Shown here: in pieces, positions 8,812 to 17,736 of the stretch
How the letters are laid out: every line of letters begins with the position of its first letter
Position numbering within the stretch: position 1 is the stretch's first letter
Source: DATKWD01 sp963704815
GTDB lineage: Bacteria; Actinomycetota; Acidimicrobiia; Acidimicrobiales; Salinilacustritrichaceae
Direction of reading: 5' to 3'
Assembly: GCA_963704815.1 (NCBI GenBank)
Contig: CAVPHU010000005.1
Span: 496,001 to 560,000, forward strand
DNA: 64,000 nucleotides
Made by a program: the position numbers and the translations under genes
The notes under the pieces: generated by a model
What the model was told of the DNA's origin: nothing
What the model saw: the letters and a program-made list of their open reading frames with translations, nothing else
Databases searched by the model: none

Positions 8812-11040
8812 ATGAGAACCAGGTTCAAGCCGCACCAGCTCTTCATCGGACTCGGAGTGTTGTTCGGGGTGGTGATCGTCGTCTCCGGCATCATCCCGCT
8901 GCTCACCGGATGGGAGAACGACAACGCGGTCCACCGCACGGTGTTCGTCAACATCCCCGGGCCGTTGAAGCTGGCCTTCTACACCCTCGCCCCGATCATC
9001 GTCGTCTATGCCTACGTCCTGTTCTCCCAGCGGGTGAAGAACTGGGAACGGGGCACGCCTGATCGGCGCGAAACCCGCAAGGACAACATCGGACGACGCC
9101 TCAAGGACTTCCGCGCCGGGGTCTACATGCAGACCCTGTTGCGCGACCCGGCAGCCGGGATCATGCACTCGCTGATGTACTTCAGCTTCCTCATCCTGCT
9201 CGCGGTCACGATCGTGCTCGAGATCGACCACCAGATGCCCGAGTCGCTGAAGTTCCTCCACGGCGACGTCTATCGGGCCTACTCCGCCGTGGGCGACATC
9301 GCCGGCATCGTGTTCGTGATCGGCGTCACCTGGGCCATCGTGCGCCGCTACGTCCAGCGGCCCTACCGGATCCGCATCAAGACCAAGCCCGAGCACGGGG
9401 CCATCCTCGGGGTCATGCTGTTCCTCGGCGTCAGCGGGCTGGCCGCCGAGGTCTTCCGCATCGCGGTGGAGGACCGGCCCGACTACGAGACGTGGTCGAT
9501 CATCGGCTACCCGCTGTCGGGTCTCGTCGAGAACTGGGACAACGTGGCGGGATGGCACCAGGCCATGTGGATCGCCCACGTCGTCGCCTTCTTCGTGTTC
9601 GTGGCGATGATCCCGGTCACCATGCTCCGGCACATCTTCACGTCGCCGCTCAACATGTACCTCAAGGACCGCGACCGGCCCAAGGGTGCGATGAAGCCGA
9701 TGCCCAACCTGATGGAGACCGAGCTCGAGACCTTCGGTGCCTCGACGGTCGAGGACTTCACCTGGAAGCAGCTGCTCGACACCGACGCCTGCACCATGTG
9801 TGGTCGCTGCACGTCGGTCTGCCCGGCCCATGCCACCGGCAAGCCCCTCGACCCGCGTGAGATCGTCCTCAAGTCCGGCGAGGTGATGGCCCGCACCGGC
9901 GATCCGGTGGTGTCGACACCCATCGGGCTCGACCCCGAGATCACCATCGAGGCCAGCTCGTTGTTCGAGCGCATCACGCCCGAAGAGGTGTGGTCGTGCA
10001 CCACCTGCAAGGCCTGCGACGAGATCTGCCCGGTCAACATCGAGATCCTCGACAAGATCCTCGACATGCGGCGCTATCTGTCGCTCATGGAGTCGAACTT
10101 CCCGACCGAGTTGGGCAACGCCTACCGCGGCATGGAGAACACCGGGAACCCGTGGGCCATCAGCAACTCCGAGCGCGGCGACTGGACCACCAAGCTCGAC
10201 GACGTCGACATCGAGATCGTCGACCCCGGCCAGTACTCCGGTGACAACGTGTTCGACCACGAGTACCTCTACTGGGTCGGGTGCGCCGGCAGCTTCGACG
10301 ACAAGAACAAGAAGGTCAGCGAGGCCATGGCCAAACTGATGAAGCGGGCCGGCATCGACTTCGCCATCCTCGGCCCGTCCGAGAACTGCACCGGCGACCC
10401 GGCCCGGCGGTCGGGCAACGAGTACATCTTCCAGATGCTGGCCATGCAGAACGTCGAGTCGCTCAATGCCATGGGCGTCAAGAAGATCATCACCCAGTGC
10501 CCGCACTGCTTCAACACACTCCAGAACGAGTACCCGCAGCTCGGTGGCCACTACGAGGTGCTGCACCACAGCCAGTTCCTCGAGGCCCTGGTCGACGAGG
10601 GCAAGCTCGACCTGAGCGAGTCCCGCCTCGACGAGCGCATCGTCTACCACGACAGCTGCTACCTCGGACGCCACAACGACGTCTACCTCGCTCCCCGCCG
10701 GGTCATCGGCCAGCTGGGAGGCGTCGAGATCGTCGAGGCCGAGCGCAACGGGACCAAGGGCATGTGCTGCGGGGCCGGTGGAGCCCGCATGTGGATGGAG
10801 GAGAGCGTCGGCAAGAAGGTCAACGACGAGCGCTCCGAGGAGCTCATCGCCACCGGTGCCACCCGCATCGCGACGGCGTGCCCGTTCTGTTACGTCATGA
10901 TGGACGACGGAACCAAGGCCGCCGGCAAGGAAGAGGACGAGGTGAAGGTCGCCGACATCGCCATGCACGTCCTCGACGCCATCGAGGCCGGCGAGGCGGG
11001 CGAGGCGGTCACGCCCGCGCTCCAGTCAGCCGAGGACTGA
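8812..11040 (+). CDS. etfD: EtfD-like membrane iron-sulfur reductase
   Basis: A 742-aa protein. An N-terminal NarI-like cytochrome b membrane part (to about residue 290) is followed by two 4Fe-4S motifs starting near residues 327 (CTMCGRCTSVCP) and 396 (CTTCKACDEICP). Two CCG cysteine-rich domains of HdrD/GlpC type follow near residues 563 (QCPHCFNT) and 651 (MCCGAGGARM). The architecture matches mycobacterial Rv0338c/EtfD, which passes electrons from electron-transfer flavoprotein in beta-oxidation to the quinone pool. No etfBA genes lie beside it here, so the role is by architecture only. Confidence 0.8.
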   Translation: MRTRFKPHQLFIGLGVLFGVVIVVSGIIPLLTGWENDNAVHRTVFVNIPGPLKLAFYTLAPIIVVYAYVLFSQRVKNWERGTPDRRETRKDNIGRRLKDFRAGVYMQTLLRDPAAGIMHSLMYFSFLILLAVTIVLEIDHQMPESLKFLHGDVYRAYSAVGDIAGIVFVIGVTWAIVRRYVQRPYRIRIKTKPEHGAILGVMLFLGVSGLAAEVFRIAVEDRPDYETWSIIGYPLSGLVENWDNVAGWHQAMWIAHVVAFFVFVAMIPVTMLRHIFTSPLNMYLKDRDRPKGAMKPMPNLMETELETFGASTVEDFTWKQLLDTDACTMCGRCTSVCPAHATGKPLDPREIVLKSGEVMARTGDPVVSTPIGLDPEITIEASSLFERITPEEVWSCTTCKACDEICPVNIEILDKILDMRRYLSLMESNFPTELGNAYRGMENTGNPWAISNSERGDWTTKLDDVDIEIVDPGQYSGDNVFDHEYLYWVGCAGSFDDKNKKVSEAMAKLMKRAGIDFAILGPSENCTGDPARRSGNEYIFQMLAMQNVESLNAMGVKKIITQCPHCFNTLQNEYPQLGGHYEVLHHSQFLEALVDEGKLDLSESRLDERIVYHDSCYLGRHNDVYLAPRRVIGQLGGVEIVEAERNGTKGMCCGAGGARMWMEESVGKKVNDERSEELIATGATRIATACPFCYVMMDDGTKAAGKEEDEVKVADIAMHVLDAIEAGEAGEAVTPALQSAED

Positions 11041-11049
11041 ACCACCGCG

Positions 11050-11511
11050 ATGGCCCGCAAGGAGAAGCCCTACACCGGCGACGACCGCCGCGACGCGTCC
11101 CGCGTCGTCGTGGTCAATGACGACGAGGACGCCGGCAAGCTGCTGCGGAACGTGCTCGAGCAGAAGGGGTTCCCGGTCGCCTCGGCCGACAACCACGAGC
11201 AGGCGCTGCTCGCAGCCACCCGCGACTCCCCCCGCGCCATGGTGCTCGACCTGACCCATGGCGGCATCGGGTCCAACCTGAAGCTGCTCGAGAGCATCCG
11301 GCACCACGACGACGAGAAGGTGGCGACGACCCGCATCCTGCTGATCGCTCGACAGGCCTCGAACCGGGTCTTCAGCTTCCAGTCGGGCGCCGATGCGTTC
11401 CTCGTCCGGCCATTCCACGCCAACGAACTGGTCGAGCAGCTCGGCAAGATCCTGTCGATCCCGTTCCGCGATCTGCCGCAACACCGCCGCCAGCAGCTCG
11501 AGGGCTACTGA
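11050..11511 (+). CDS. Degenerate response-regulator receiver protein
   Basis: A 153-aa stand-alone receiver domain directly after the reductase, with a 9-nt gap. The acidic pair Asp24-Asp25 and phosphoacceptor Asp67 (VLDLTHGG) are kept. The switch Ser/Thr is replaced by Ala100 (ILLIAR), and the invariant Lys of the KPF motif is Arg120 (LVRPF). It has no output domain. Phosphorylation-driven switching is therefore doubtful. It is likely co-transcribed with the reductase, and its function is unknown. Confidence 0.75.
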   Translation: MARKEKPYTGDDRRDASRVVVVNDDEDAGKLLRNVLEQKGFPVASADNHEQALLAATRDSPRAMVLDLTHGGIGSNLKLLESIRHHDDEKVATTRILLIARQASNRVFSFQSGADAFLVRPFHANELVEQLGKILSIPFRDLPQHRRQQLEGY

Positions 11512-11540
11512 GGAGGCGCGGCCAGGGCCAACCGGCGAGC

Positions 11541-12662
11541 TCAGTCCCGACGGAAGTACTTGCTGAGCGTCGATTGCTGACCCTGGTAGTTCGATCCGAT
11601 GCCGGCGCCGTAGAGCTCGTCGGTGGGTTCGATGAGCCGTTCGAACGCGATCTTGCAGACGCGCAACCGGTCCTGGACCATGAACGGCACGTCGTGGGCC
11701 CGCACCTCGAGGGCGGCTCGACTCCCGGTCATACCCGCGGCGTCCCAGCCGAAGCCCGGATCGAAGAAGCCGGCGTAGTGGGTCCGCAGCTCGCCGCTCG
11801 TCGGGTCGAAGGCAACCATCTCGCCGGCGACGTCGGGCGGGATCGAGATGCCCTGGCCTGACAACAGCAGATAGAAGTCCTCGGGTTCGAGGACGATCTG
11901 GTCGCCTCGTTCGCGGACGACGGGCTCCCAGTAGTCGGCTGCGTCGTGCCCGCCGATGTTGCGGAGGTCGAGCAGCCGGCTGTTGCGTTTGGCGCGGTAG
12001 CCGACCACGCCGTCGTCGTCGCCGGTGAGGTCGAGGCCGAGGAACACGCCGCCGGTGTGGACGAACTCTTCGGCATCGACGGTCTTCCCCTGGTCGTAGA
12101 GCAGGCCCCGCACGCCGTGCATCCGGGCGAGTTCGTCCTCGTCGACGGTGGCGTGGCCGGCCATCAGGCGGAGCTGGTTGAGCGCCAGCCCGGGGTGCAC
12201 CTTCACGGTGAAGGTCGACGACACGACCTCGAGGTAGAGCTTGCCCTGGTAGCCCACGCTCACCTCGTCGAAGCGATAGGAGCGGTCGGTGATCACGCGG
12301 GTGAACACATCGATCCGGCCGGTTGACGACTTGGGGTTGGCCTTCGCCCGCACGTTGGGCGCGAGGTTCAGCCCTTCCTGCAGCTCGATGAGATACGGCC
12401 GGTTCCGCTCGAGCACACCGCCGTCCCGGAGGTCGACGGTGTCCATGGCGAACTCTTCGAGCCGCTGTTCGACGGTGTGGGTCGAGTCGGGCAGGAACGA
12501 GCAGCGGAGCCGGTGGGCCACCGGTCCGAGGTGCAGATCGATGCTGGCGGGCTGGACCGCCGGCTTCGAATCGGGCGGGAGCTCGATGAGGCCGTCGTCG
12601 GCGGCCGCCCGCAGGAGGTGCGCCGGGAAGACCCCAGGGCCGGGAAGGTCGTAGTCACCCAT
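11541..12662 (-). CDS. dcd: 2'-deoxycytidine 5'-triphosphate deaminase, two-domain type
   Basis: A 373-aa protein about twice the length of the classic Dcd, with two dUTPase-like beta-barrels as in the DCD_N (PF06559) family. Motifs include VQPASIDLHLG near the N-terminus, ANPKSSTGRIDVFTRVI, and GLALNQLRLM. It is expected to make dUTP from dCTP for dTMP synthesis. It may complement the thymidine kinase gene at 48.2 kb. The ATG has TAACTT 9 nt upstream and no Shine-Dalgarno. Confidence 0.85.
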   Translation of the reverse strand: MGDYDLPGPGVFPAHLLRAAADDGLIELPPDSKPAVQPASIDLHLGPVAHRLRCSFLPDSTHTVEQRLEEFAMDTVDLRDGGVLERNRPYLIELQEGLNLAPNVRAKANPKSSTGRIDVFTRVITDRSYRFDEVSVGYQGKLYLEVVSSTFTVKVHPGLALNQLRLMAGHATVDEDELARMHGVRGLLYDQGKTVDAEEFVHTGGVFLGLDLTGDDDGVVGYRAKRNSRLLDLRNIGGHDAADYWEPVVRERGDQIVLEPEDFYLLLSGQGISIPPDVAGEMVAFDPTSGELRTHYAGFFDPGFGWDAAGMTGSRAALEVRAHDVPFMVQDRLRVCKIAFERLIEPTDELYGAGIGSNYQGQQSTLSKYFRRD

Positions 12663-12698
12663 GTCGGGACGAAGTTAGTCGCAGGGTGGGTGGGCCGG

Positions 12699-12989
12699 TC
12701 AGGTGACGTGGCGGTACCGCTGGTGAGCCGCCTGCGCCGACACGCCGAGCGCGCCACCGATGCTCGCCCACGAGGCACCCGCCTCGCGTGCGTGGCGCAC
12801 GAGCTCGATCAGATAGGTTTCGGTCCCCGCTCGGACCGCCACGGCAGCCTCGAGCGCGTTTCCCACGGTGAGCAGTTCACCCCAGCTCTCCACCAGTTCG
12901 GCCACGGCCTGGCGGGCGGCAACCGACCCGGGATCATCATCAGCCGCCGCCACCGTCAGACTCTGCCCGACGGATCGGGCGCGCGTCAA
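12699..12989 (-). CDS. Small helix-turn-helix protein
   Basis: A 96-aa protein whose C-terminus WASIGGALGVSAQAAHQRY is a classic actinobacterial HTH of the kind found in many short putative regulators. The N-terminal half is helical. The first available start is TTG with no ribosome site, so the true start may be further in. It lies between dcd and the tRNA gene, in the same direction as dcd. The target is unknown. Confidence 0.6.
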   Translation of the reverse strand: MTRARSVGQSLTVAAADDDPGSVAARQAVAELVESWGELLTVGNALEAAVAVRAGTETYLIELVRHAREAGASWASIGGALGVSAQAAHQRYRHVT

Positions 12990-13064
12990 GAAGGCTTGAC
13001 AACCGGGCGCGCCGAGCGCTCCGGTGGCGGGCGAGCCCGTCGCGAGCTACCGTCGCCGCCCTCT

Positions 13065-13135
13065 GCGGGTGTAGTTCAATGGCAGAACGTCAGCTTCCCA
13101 AGCTGAGAACGCGAGTTCGATTCTCGTCACCCGCT
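13065..13135 (+). tRNA. tRNA-Gly(CCC)
   Basis: A 71-nt cloverleaf. The acceptor GCGGGTG pairs with CACCCGC. The anticodon stem TCAGC/GCTGA holds loop TTCCCAA (anticodon CCC, reading GGG). The T arm is GCGAG-TTCGATT-CTCGT. The discriminator is U, as usual for tRNA-Gly, and CCA is not encoded. It marks the left edge of an accessory region, a position commonly used by integrating elements, but no copy of its 3' end was found downstream. Confidence 0.95.
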
Positions 13136-13140
13136 CTCGA

Positions 13141-13660
13141 CTGCAAGCCCTGGTCAACGAGGCTGTCGGCCTCCGAAACGAGGAAGATCACCCGCGAAGG
13201 GTGACGATGCAAGGGAAAGGACGAACTGATGTTGGACGCATGACCGAGAGCACACCCAGGCTGACGACACCATGTCATCGCCCGTCATACCCAGACGGGC
13301 CGACGGACGTCAGCCGCCGATGAGGCGCTCCGGTTGTTGAGCCGGCGCAGCAAGCGCGAGGCCGGCGAGTTCGGTGAAATCGACGGGTTCCCGAGTGTCC
13401 GGTCAGATCGCTTCGAGCCCCTTCACGCGCGCGAACCGAAACCGTCCGACGCTCGAACACCGACGTCGATCTCAGGGACGAACTCGCCCAGGGAGCGGAT
13501 GTCGGCCAGGCGGACAACCTGCGCAGCGGGCTGCCGGGCGACAGCGTCGCCCGTGTGCACGGCGACCCGATGTCGGAGTCGGCCGACCGGCCATTGCCGT
13601 CACGAATCAAGATGTCACTAACGACTCGCCAGCAATCATCTGACCACTGAGGGAGCGATC
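13141..13660. other. Gap of about 520 bp without a recognised gene
   Basis: No convincing gene. A short TCACCC/GGGTGA hairpin (13188-13204) follows the tRNA. Interrupted frames on both strands (for example ADIRSLGEFVPEIDVG on the minus strand) look like an eroded coding sequence, but I cannot name a family. This would be the natural place for a lost integrase beside the tRNA; nothing here proves it. Confidence 0.4.
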
Positions 13661-13663
13661 AAC

Positions 13664-14536
13664 GTGTCGAAGAAGCACAAGTCGAAGAAGCACAAGTCGA
13701 AGAAGCACAAGTCGAAGAAGCACGGGCGGGCCGAGACGGGCGGCGACGCAACCGACGCGCCCGTGAAGCTGCGGAGGAAGCAGTACGAAGCCGAGCTCGA
13801 GATCCTCCAGGGCGAGCTGGTGGCGATGCAGGAATGGGTACGGGCGACCGGGGCGAAGATCTGCATCGTGTTCGAGGGCCGCGACACTGCGGGCAAGGGC
13901 GGCACGATCAAGCGGATCGTGGAACGAGTGAGCCCCCGCACGTTCCGCGTCGTGGCGCTCCCCGCCCCGACCGACCGCGAGAAGTCGCAGATGTACGTCC
14001 AGCGCTACATGGCGCACTTCCCGGCCGCCGGCGAAGTGGCGATCTTCGATCGCAGCTGGTACAACCGAGCGGGCGTGGAACCGGTGATGGGGTTCTGCAC
14101 CGAGGAGGAGTCGGCGCACTTCTTGAAGATGGCTCCGCTCGTCGAGCGGGCGATGGTCGATTCGGGCATCATCCTCATCAAGTACTGGCTCGAGGTCAGC
14201 CCCGAGGAGCAGGCTCGGCGGTTGAAGAGCCGGGTCGACGATCCGAGGAAGATCTGGAAGCTCTCGGGCATGGATCTCAAGTCGTACGGCCGGTGGTACG
14301 ACTACTCACGCGCTCGCGACGCGATGCTCGCGGCGACCGACACTTCGTGGGCGCCCTGGTTCATCGCTCACACTGATGACAAGAAGCGAGGGCGGCTGAA
14401 CATCATCTCGCACCTGTTGAGCCAGGTGCCGTACGAGAAGATCGATCGTGCCGAGGTCAAGTTCCCGCGACGGCAATCGGCGCGTGGCTACGTCGAGCCT
14501 GAGATTCCGCTGCGTCACATCCCCGAGCCGTTCTGA
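13664..14536 (+). CDS. ppk2: Polyphosphate kinase 2
   Basis: A 290-aa PPK2 class I-type enzyme that transfers phosphate between polyphosphate and nucleoside diphosphates. Walker A-like EGRDTAGKGGTIKR, the Walker B/lid region FDRSWYNRAGVEPVMGF and KYWLEVSPEEQ are intact. The first ~20 residues are four near-identical SKKHK repeats forming a basic tail absent from most homologues. The GTG start has GAGGGAG 8 nt upstream. It is 11 nt from the next ATPase, so both are probably one transcript. Confidence 0.93.
   Translation: MSKKHKSKKHKSKKHKSKKHGRAETGGDATDAPVKLRRKQYEAELEILQGELVAMQEWVRATGAKICIVFEGRDTAGKGGTIKRIVERVSPRTFRVVALPAPTDREKSQMYVQRYMAHFPAAGEVAIFDRSWYNRAGVEPVMGFCTEEESAHFLKMAPLVERAMVDSGIILIKYWLEVSPEEQARRLKSRVDDPRKIWKLSGMDLKSYGRWYDYSRARDAMLAATDTSWAPWFIAHTDDKKRGRLNIISHLLSQVPYEKIDRAEVKFPRRQSARGYVEPEIPLRHIPEPF
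13667..13726 (+). repeat. Four 15-bp tandem repeats inside ppk2
   Basis: TCGAAGAAGCACAAG occurs four times head to tail (the last copy ends GGG) and encodes SKKHK x4. Copy-number change would keep the frame. The lysine-rich tail could bind polyphosphate or nucleic acid; this is inference. Confidence 0.9.
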
Positions 14537-14547
14537 GGAGCATGAAC

Positions 14548-17325
14548 ATGGCGTTGGATCACACGACCGACTCTCCCCCCGAGCCCGACACCGCGTGGTA
14601 CGCGTTGTCGCCGGAACAGGCTGCCGGACACCTCGGCGTCGACGCCGGCCCGGGCCTCGCTGCCGGTGAAGTGGATCGGCGGCTCGCCGAGTATGGGCGG
14701 AACGAGATCGCCACAGAACCGCCGCCGACGCTCTGGGAGACGGCGAAGGGGCAGATCGCCAACCCGATGAACGTCATGTTGCTCATCGTGGCGGTGGCGA
14801 GCCTCGCCATCGGCCAGATCGCGACCGGCGTCGTCGTCGGCGCGCTGGTGACGTTCAACGTGGTGATGGGAACCAGTCAGGAGCGCAAGGCGATGGCCAG
14901 CGTCGATGCACTGGCCCAACTCCAGGTGCCGATGGCCCGAGTCCGGCGCGACGGAACGGTGCTCGAGGTGGACTCGAGCGGTTTGGTGCCCGGCGATGTC
15001 GTGTTGGTCGAGGCAGGCGATCTGGTGCCGGCCGACGCTCGTGTCTTGTCGTCGGCGTCGCTGGAGGTCCAAGAAGCAGCGTTGACCGGTGAGAGCGCAC
15101 CGATCGCGAAGAACAGCAGCACGATCGCTGAGTCGGACGTGCCCCTCGGCGATCGCACGAACCTGGTGTTCCAGAACACCCAGGTCACCCGTGGTTCGGC
15201 CGAGGTGGTGGTCGTCGCCACGGGGCAGTCGACCCAGATGGGCCAGATCGCCAACATGGTGAGTGCGACCAAGCGGGTCAAGTCCCCGCTCCAGCGTGAA
15301 CTCGACAACCTGACGAAGATCTTCGGGTTCCTCGCCTGGGGTGCGGTCGGTGTGATCGCCATCGTTGGAATCCTGCGCGATCAGGAGAGCGAGACGCTGG
15401 TCCTGCTGTGTGTGTCGACGGCGATCTCGGCGATCCCCACTGGACTGCCCACCTTCGTGCAACTGATGCTCTCGTCGGGGGCACAGCGTCTCGCCGAATC
15501 CAAGGCGGTGGTGAAGTCGCTGACCGATGTCGAGACGCTCGGCGGCACCACCGTGATCAACAGCGACAAGACCGGGACGCTGACCATGAACGCGATGACC
15601 GCGGTCACGATGCTCACCGGGGGCGCCTGGTACAAGATCGAAGGCAGTGGCTACAAGACGTCGGGAGCCGTCCTCGGACCAGCCGGAGCGCCGGCCCCGG
15701 ACTTCACGAGGATCGGGCTCGGGTTGGCGTTGTGCAGCGACGCCACCGTTGCCGACGACGAGTCGATCATCGGCGATCCGACAGAAGCGGCACTCGTGGT
15801 GCTCGCCGCCAAGGTCGGTGTTCATGCAGAAGAGACCCGACGGGCCTTGCCCCGTCGTGCGCTCGTGCCCTTCGACTCGGACTACAAGTTCATGGCGACG
15901 TTCCATGACCGTCCGGATTACATGGAGGGTCCGCACCTGACCGAGCCACATTTCATCAGCGTCAAAGGCGCTCCCGACGTCGTGATCGATCGGTGCTCGT
16001 CGGTGCTGTGGCGCGGAGACGTCATCCCTACCGATCAGGTCCGCGACGAACTCCTGGACGCCAATCGGTCGATGTCGGAGCGCGGCTTGCGCGTCCTCGC
16101 ATTCGCGGCGCGCAACGTGACGGACGCGGAGATGGACGCGGCGGTCGAGGATCCGATGGCGGCCGTCGGCGACCTCGTGTTGGTCTCCCTCGTCGGCATC
16201 ATCGACCCCCTGCGACCAGCAGCCGTCGAGGCGGTCCGGATCGCACATGACGCCGGTATCGACGTGCGCATGATCACCGGCGACCACACGATCACGGCGC
16301 GTGCGATCGCCGACGAGCTCGCGCTCGGCCCCGGCGTGATGACGGGCGCCGAGCTGTCCCGCCTGAGCGACGAAGAGGTCAAGTCCCAACTCCCGGAGCT
16401 TCACGTGTTCGGGCGCGTTGCACCCGAACACAAGGTTCGGCTCGCCCGCCTCATGCAGGAGTCGGGTGAAGTCGTGGCGATGACCGGCGACGCGGTGAAC
16501 GACGCTGCGGCCCTCAAACAGGCCGACGTCGGCGTCGCGATGGGCAGTGGATCCGAGGTCACGAAGCAAGCGGGAAAGCTGATCTTGACCGATGACAACT
16601 TCGGCACCCTCGTGCATGCCGTCGAACTCGGCCGCGACATCTATCGGCGCATCTCGTCGTACGTGAGGCTCCAACTGACCGTGCTGTCGTCGGTGCTGCA
16701 GCTGATGGTGATCGCCACGGTCTTCAACATCAACAACGGTGTCGCGTTGTTCCCGATGCAGTTGCTGTTCGCGAAGTTCTTCGTGGTCGCCACCGTCGTC
16801 GTGGGATTCATCGTCGACGTCCCGGACCCGGGCGTCATGCAACGCCCGCCGCGCACCCCCGGCTCCAAGATCGCCACTCGTGCCCAAGCGATTCGCTGGC
16901 TGGTGAGCGGCTTCATCATCGCCGGCTCGGCGCTCGCGCTGCTGGAGTGGGGGCCTGGCGAACCAAGCACCACCGACCCGTCGACCTCGATGACGATGGC
17001 GTTCGCGGTCGTGTCGTTGAGCGCCGTCAACATGGGGCTGGTGATGCGACGCGAGCGGGAGGCCCCATGGTCGAGCCCGGTCTTCCCCTTCCTCGGATGG
17101 GTCATGCTCGGCTGGGGACTCACCTGGGCGGCCGTCGAGCTGAACATGCTGCAACGGCTCCTCGACACCGTGCCGCTCACCGGTGCACAGTGGGTATTGG
17201 TGCTCGGTCTGTCGCTCGTGTCGCCGGCGCTGGTCGGGATCGACAAGGCCATTCAGATCCGTCGCCTCGATCAGGAACGGCACACGAACCCCACGGTCGG
17301 CGTCGTGACGCCGACCGACGTCTGA
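14548..17325 (+). CDS. P-type cation-transporting ATPase with variant motifs
   Basis: A 925-aa P2-type ATPase with cation-ATPase N domain, actuator TGES (LTGESAPI), phosphorylation motif DKTGTLT with Asp340, and a C-terminal membrane bundle. Two signature motifs differ from Ca2+ pumps. The M4 ion site is PTGLP (about residues 296-300) instead of PEGLP, removing the ion-binding Glu. The hinge reads GDAVNDAAALK (about 647) instead of GDGVNDAPALK. The transported ion is therefore uncertain. The start was taken at the second ATG, 7 nt after GAGGAG; the first is 6 nt upstream. It follows ppk2 directly. Confidence 0.88.
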   Translation: MALDHTTDSPPEPDTAWYALSPEQAAGHLGVDAGPGLAAGEVDRRLAEYGRNEIATEPPPTLWETAKGQIANPMNVMLLIVAVASLAIGQIATGVVVGALVTFNVVMGTSQERKAMASVDALAQLQVPMARVRRDGTVLEVDSSGLVPGDVVLVEAGDLVPADARVLSSASLEVQEAALTGESAPIAKNSSTIAESDVPLGDRTNLVFQNTQVTRGSAEVVVVATGQSTQMGQIANMVSATKRVKSPLQRELDNLTKIFGFLAWGAVGVIAIVGILRDQESETLVLLCVSTAISAIPTGLPTFVQLMLSSGAQRLAESKAVVKSLTDVETLGGTTVINSDKTGTLTMNAMTAVTMLTGGAWYKIEGSGYKTSGAVLGPAGAPAPDFTRIGLGLALCSDATVADDESIIGDPTEAALVVLAAKVGVHAEETRRALPRRALVPFDSDYKFMATFHDRPDYMEGPHLTEPHFISVKGAPDVVIDRCSSVLWRGDVIPTDQVRDELLDANRSMSERGLRVLAFAARNVTDAEMDAAVEDPMAAVGDLVLVSLVGIIDPLRPAAVEAVRIAHDAGIDVRMITGDHTITARAIADELALGPGVMTGAELSRLSDEEVKSQLPELHVFGRVAPEHKVRLARLMQESGEVVAMTGDAVNDAAALKQADVGVAMGSGSEVTKQAGKLILTDDNFGTLVHAVELGRDIYRRISSYVRLQLTVLSSVLQLMVIATVFNINNGVALFPMQLLFAKFFVVATVVVGFIVDVPDPGVMQRPPRTPGSKIATRAQAIRWLVSGFIIAGSALALLEWGPGEPSTTDPSTSMTMAFAVVSLSAVNMGLVMRREREAPWSSPVFPFLGWVMLGWGLTWAAVELNMLQRLLDTVPLTGAQWVLVLGLSLVSPALVGIDKAIQIRRLDQERHTNPTVGVVTPTDV

Positions 17326-17341
17326 GGCCACACCGATTCAC

Positions 17342-17629
17342 ATGGGCGTCATACCGATCAGGAGTTGGTTGCCGAGCTACCAGCGGTCCGACTTTCGATT
17401 CGACCTGATCGCCGGCGTCACCGTCGCAGCGCTCGTCGTCCCGAAGGCACTCGGCTACGCCGGGATCGCGTAGATACCGATCGAGAACGGCCTGTACGCC
17501 GCAGCGATCGGGGCGTTCGTCTATGCGCTGTTCGGCACGTCACGCCAGATCTCCACCGGTCCGAGCTCCGCACTCGCCGCTGTCGCCGCGAATGCCGTTG
17601 TGGCTCTCATGGCCAAAGAATGGTCGGGC
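17342..17629 (+). pseudogene. SulP (SLC26) anion transporter, N-terminal remnant with stop
   Basis: It begins MGVIPIRSWLPSYQ with the SulP N-terminus, but TAG at 17471-17473 interrupts the conserved ALGYAGIA-stop-IPIENGLYAA segment. SulP similarity continues in frame (FGTSRQISTGPSSALAAVAA) and then stops near 17629, well short of a full ~500-residue transporter with a STAS domain. A nonsense change plus a large 3' loss marks it as dead. The bases from there to the parD promoter are unassigned. Confidence 0.85.
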
Positions 17630-17700
17630 CTTGCGTGCGCGGGCGGAGGGGAAGGCCGGCCGGTCTCTCCGGCCCACGCCGCTGCTGCGACGACCGAGCG

Positions 17701-17729
17701 ATGACAAAGTTTGCCAAGACGGGTATCTT
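17701..17729 (+). promoter_or_regulatory. Predicted promoter of parD
   Basis: ATGACA (-35, 5 of 6 to consensus) and TATCTT (-10) are separated by exactly 17 nt. The -10 ends 7 nt before a GTG in frame with the antitoxin, giving a leaderless mRNA. This argues against using the ATG at 17701 as a start, since it belongs to the -35 box. Confidence 0.6.
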
Positions 17730-17736
17730 GTCCTCC

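Noticed and set aside
8494..10968. 824-codon minus-strand frame opposite the iron-sulfur reductase
   Set aside because: Antisense shadow; the plus strand carries cysteine motifs of a real reductase.
13090..13278. 62-codon minus-strand frame ending in ENRTRVLSLGS
   Set aside because: It is antisense to tRNA-Gly; this peptide is a well-known false ORF produced by reading across tRNA-Gly genes.
14515..17331. 938-codon minus-strand frame opposite the P-type ATPase
   Set aside because: Low-complexity His/Arg/Asp-rich translation typical of antisense in high-GC DNA; the plus strand has every ATPase motif.
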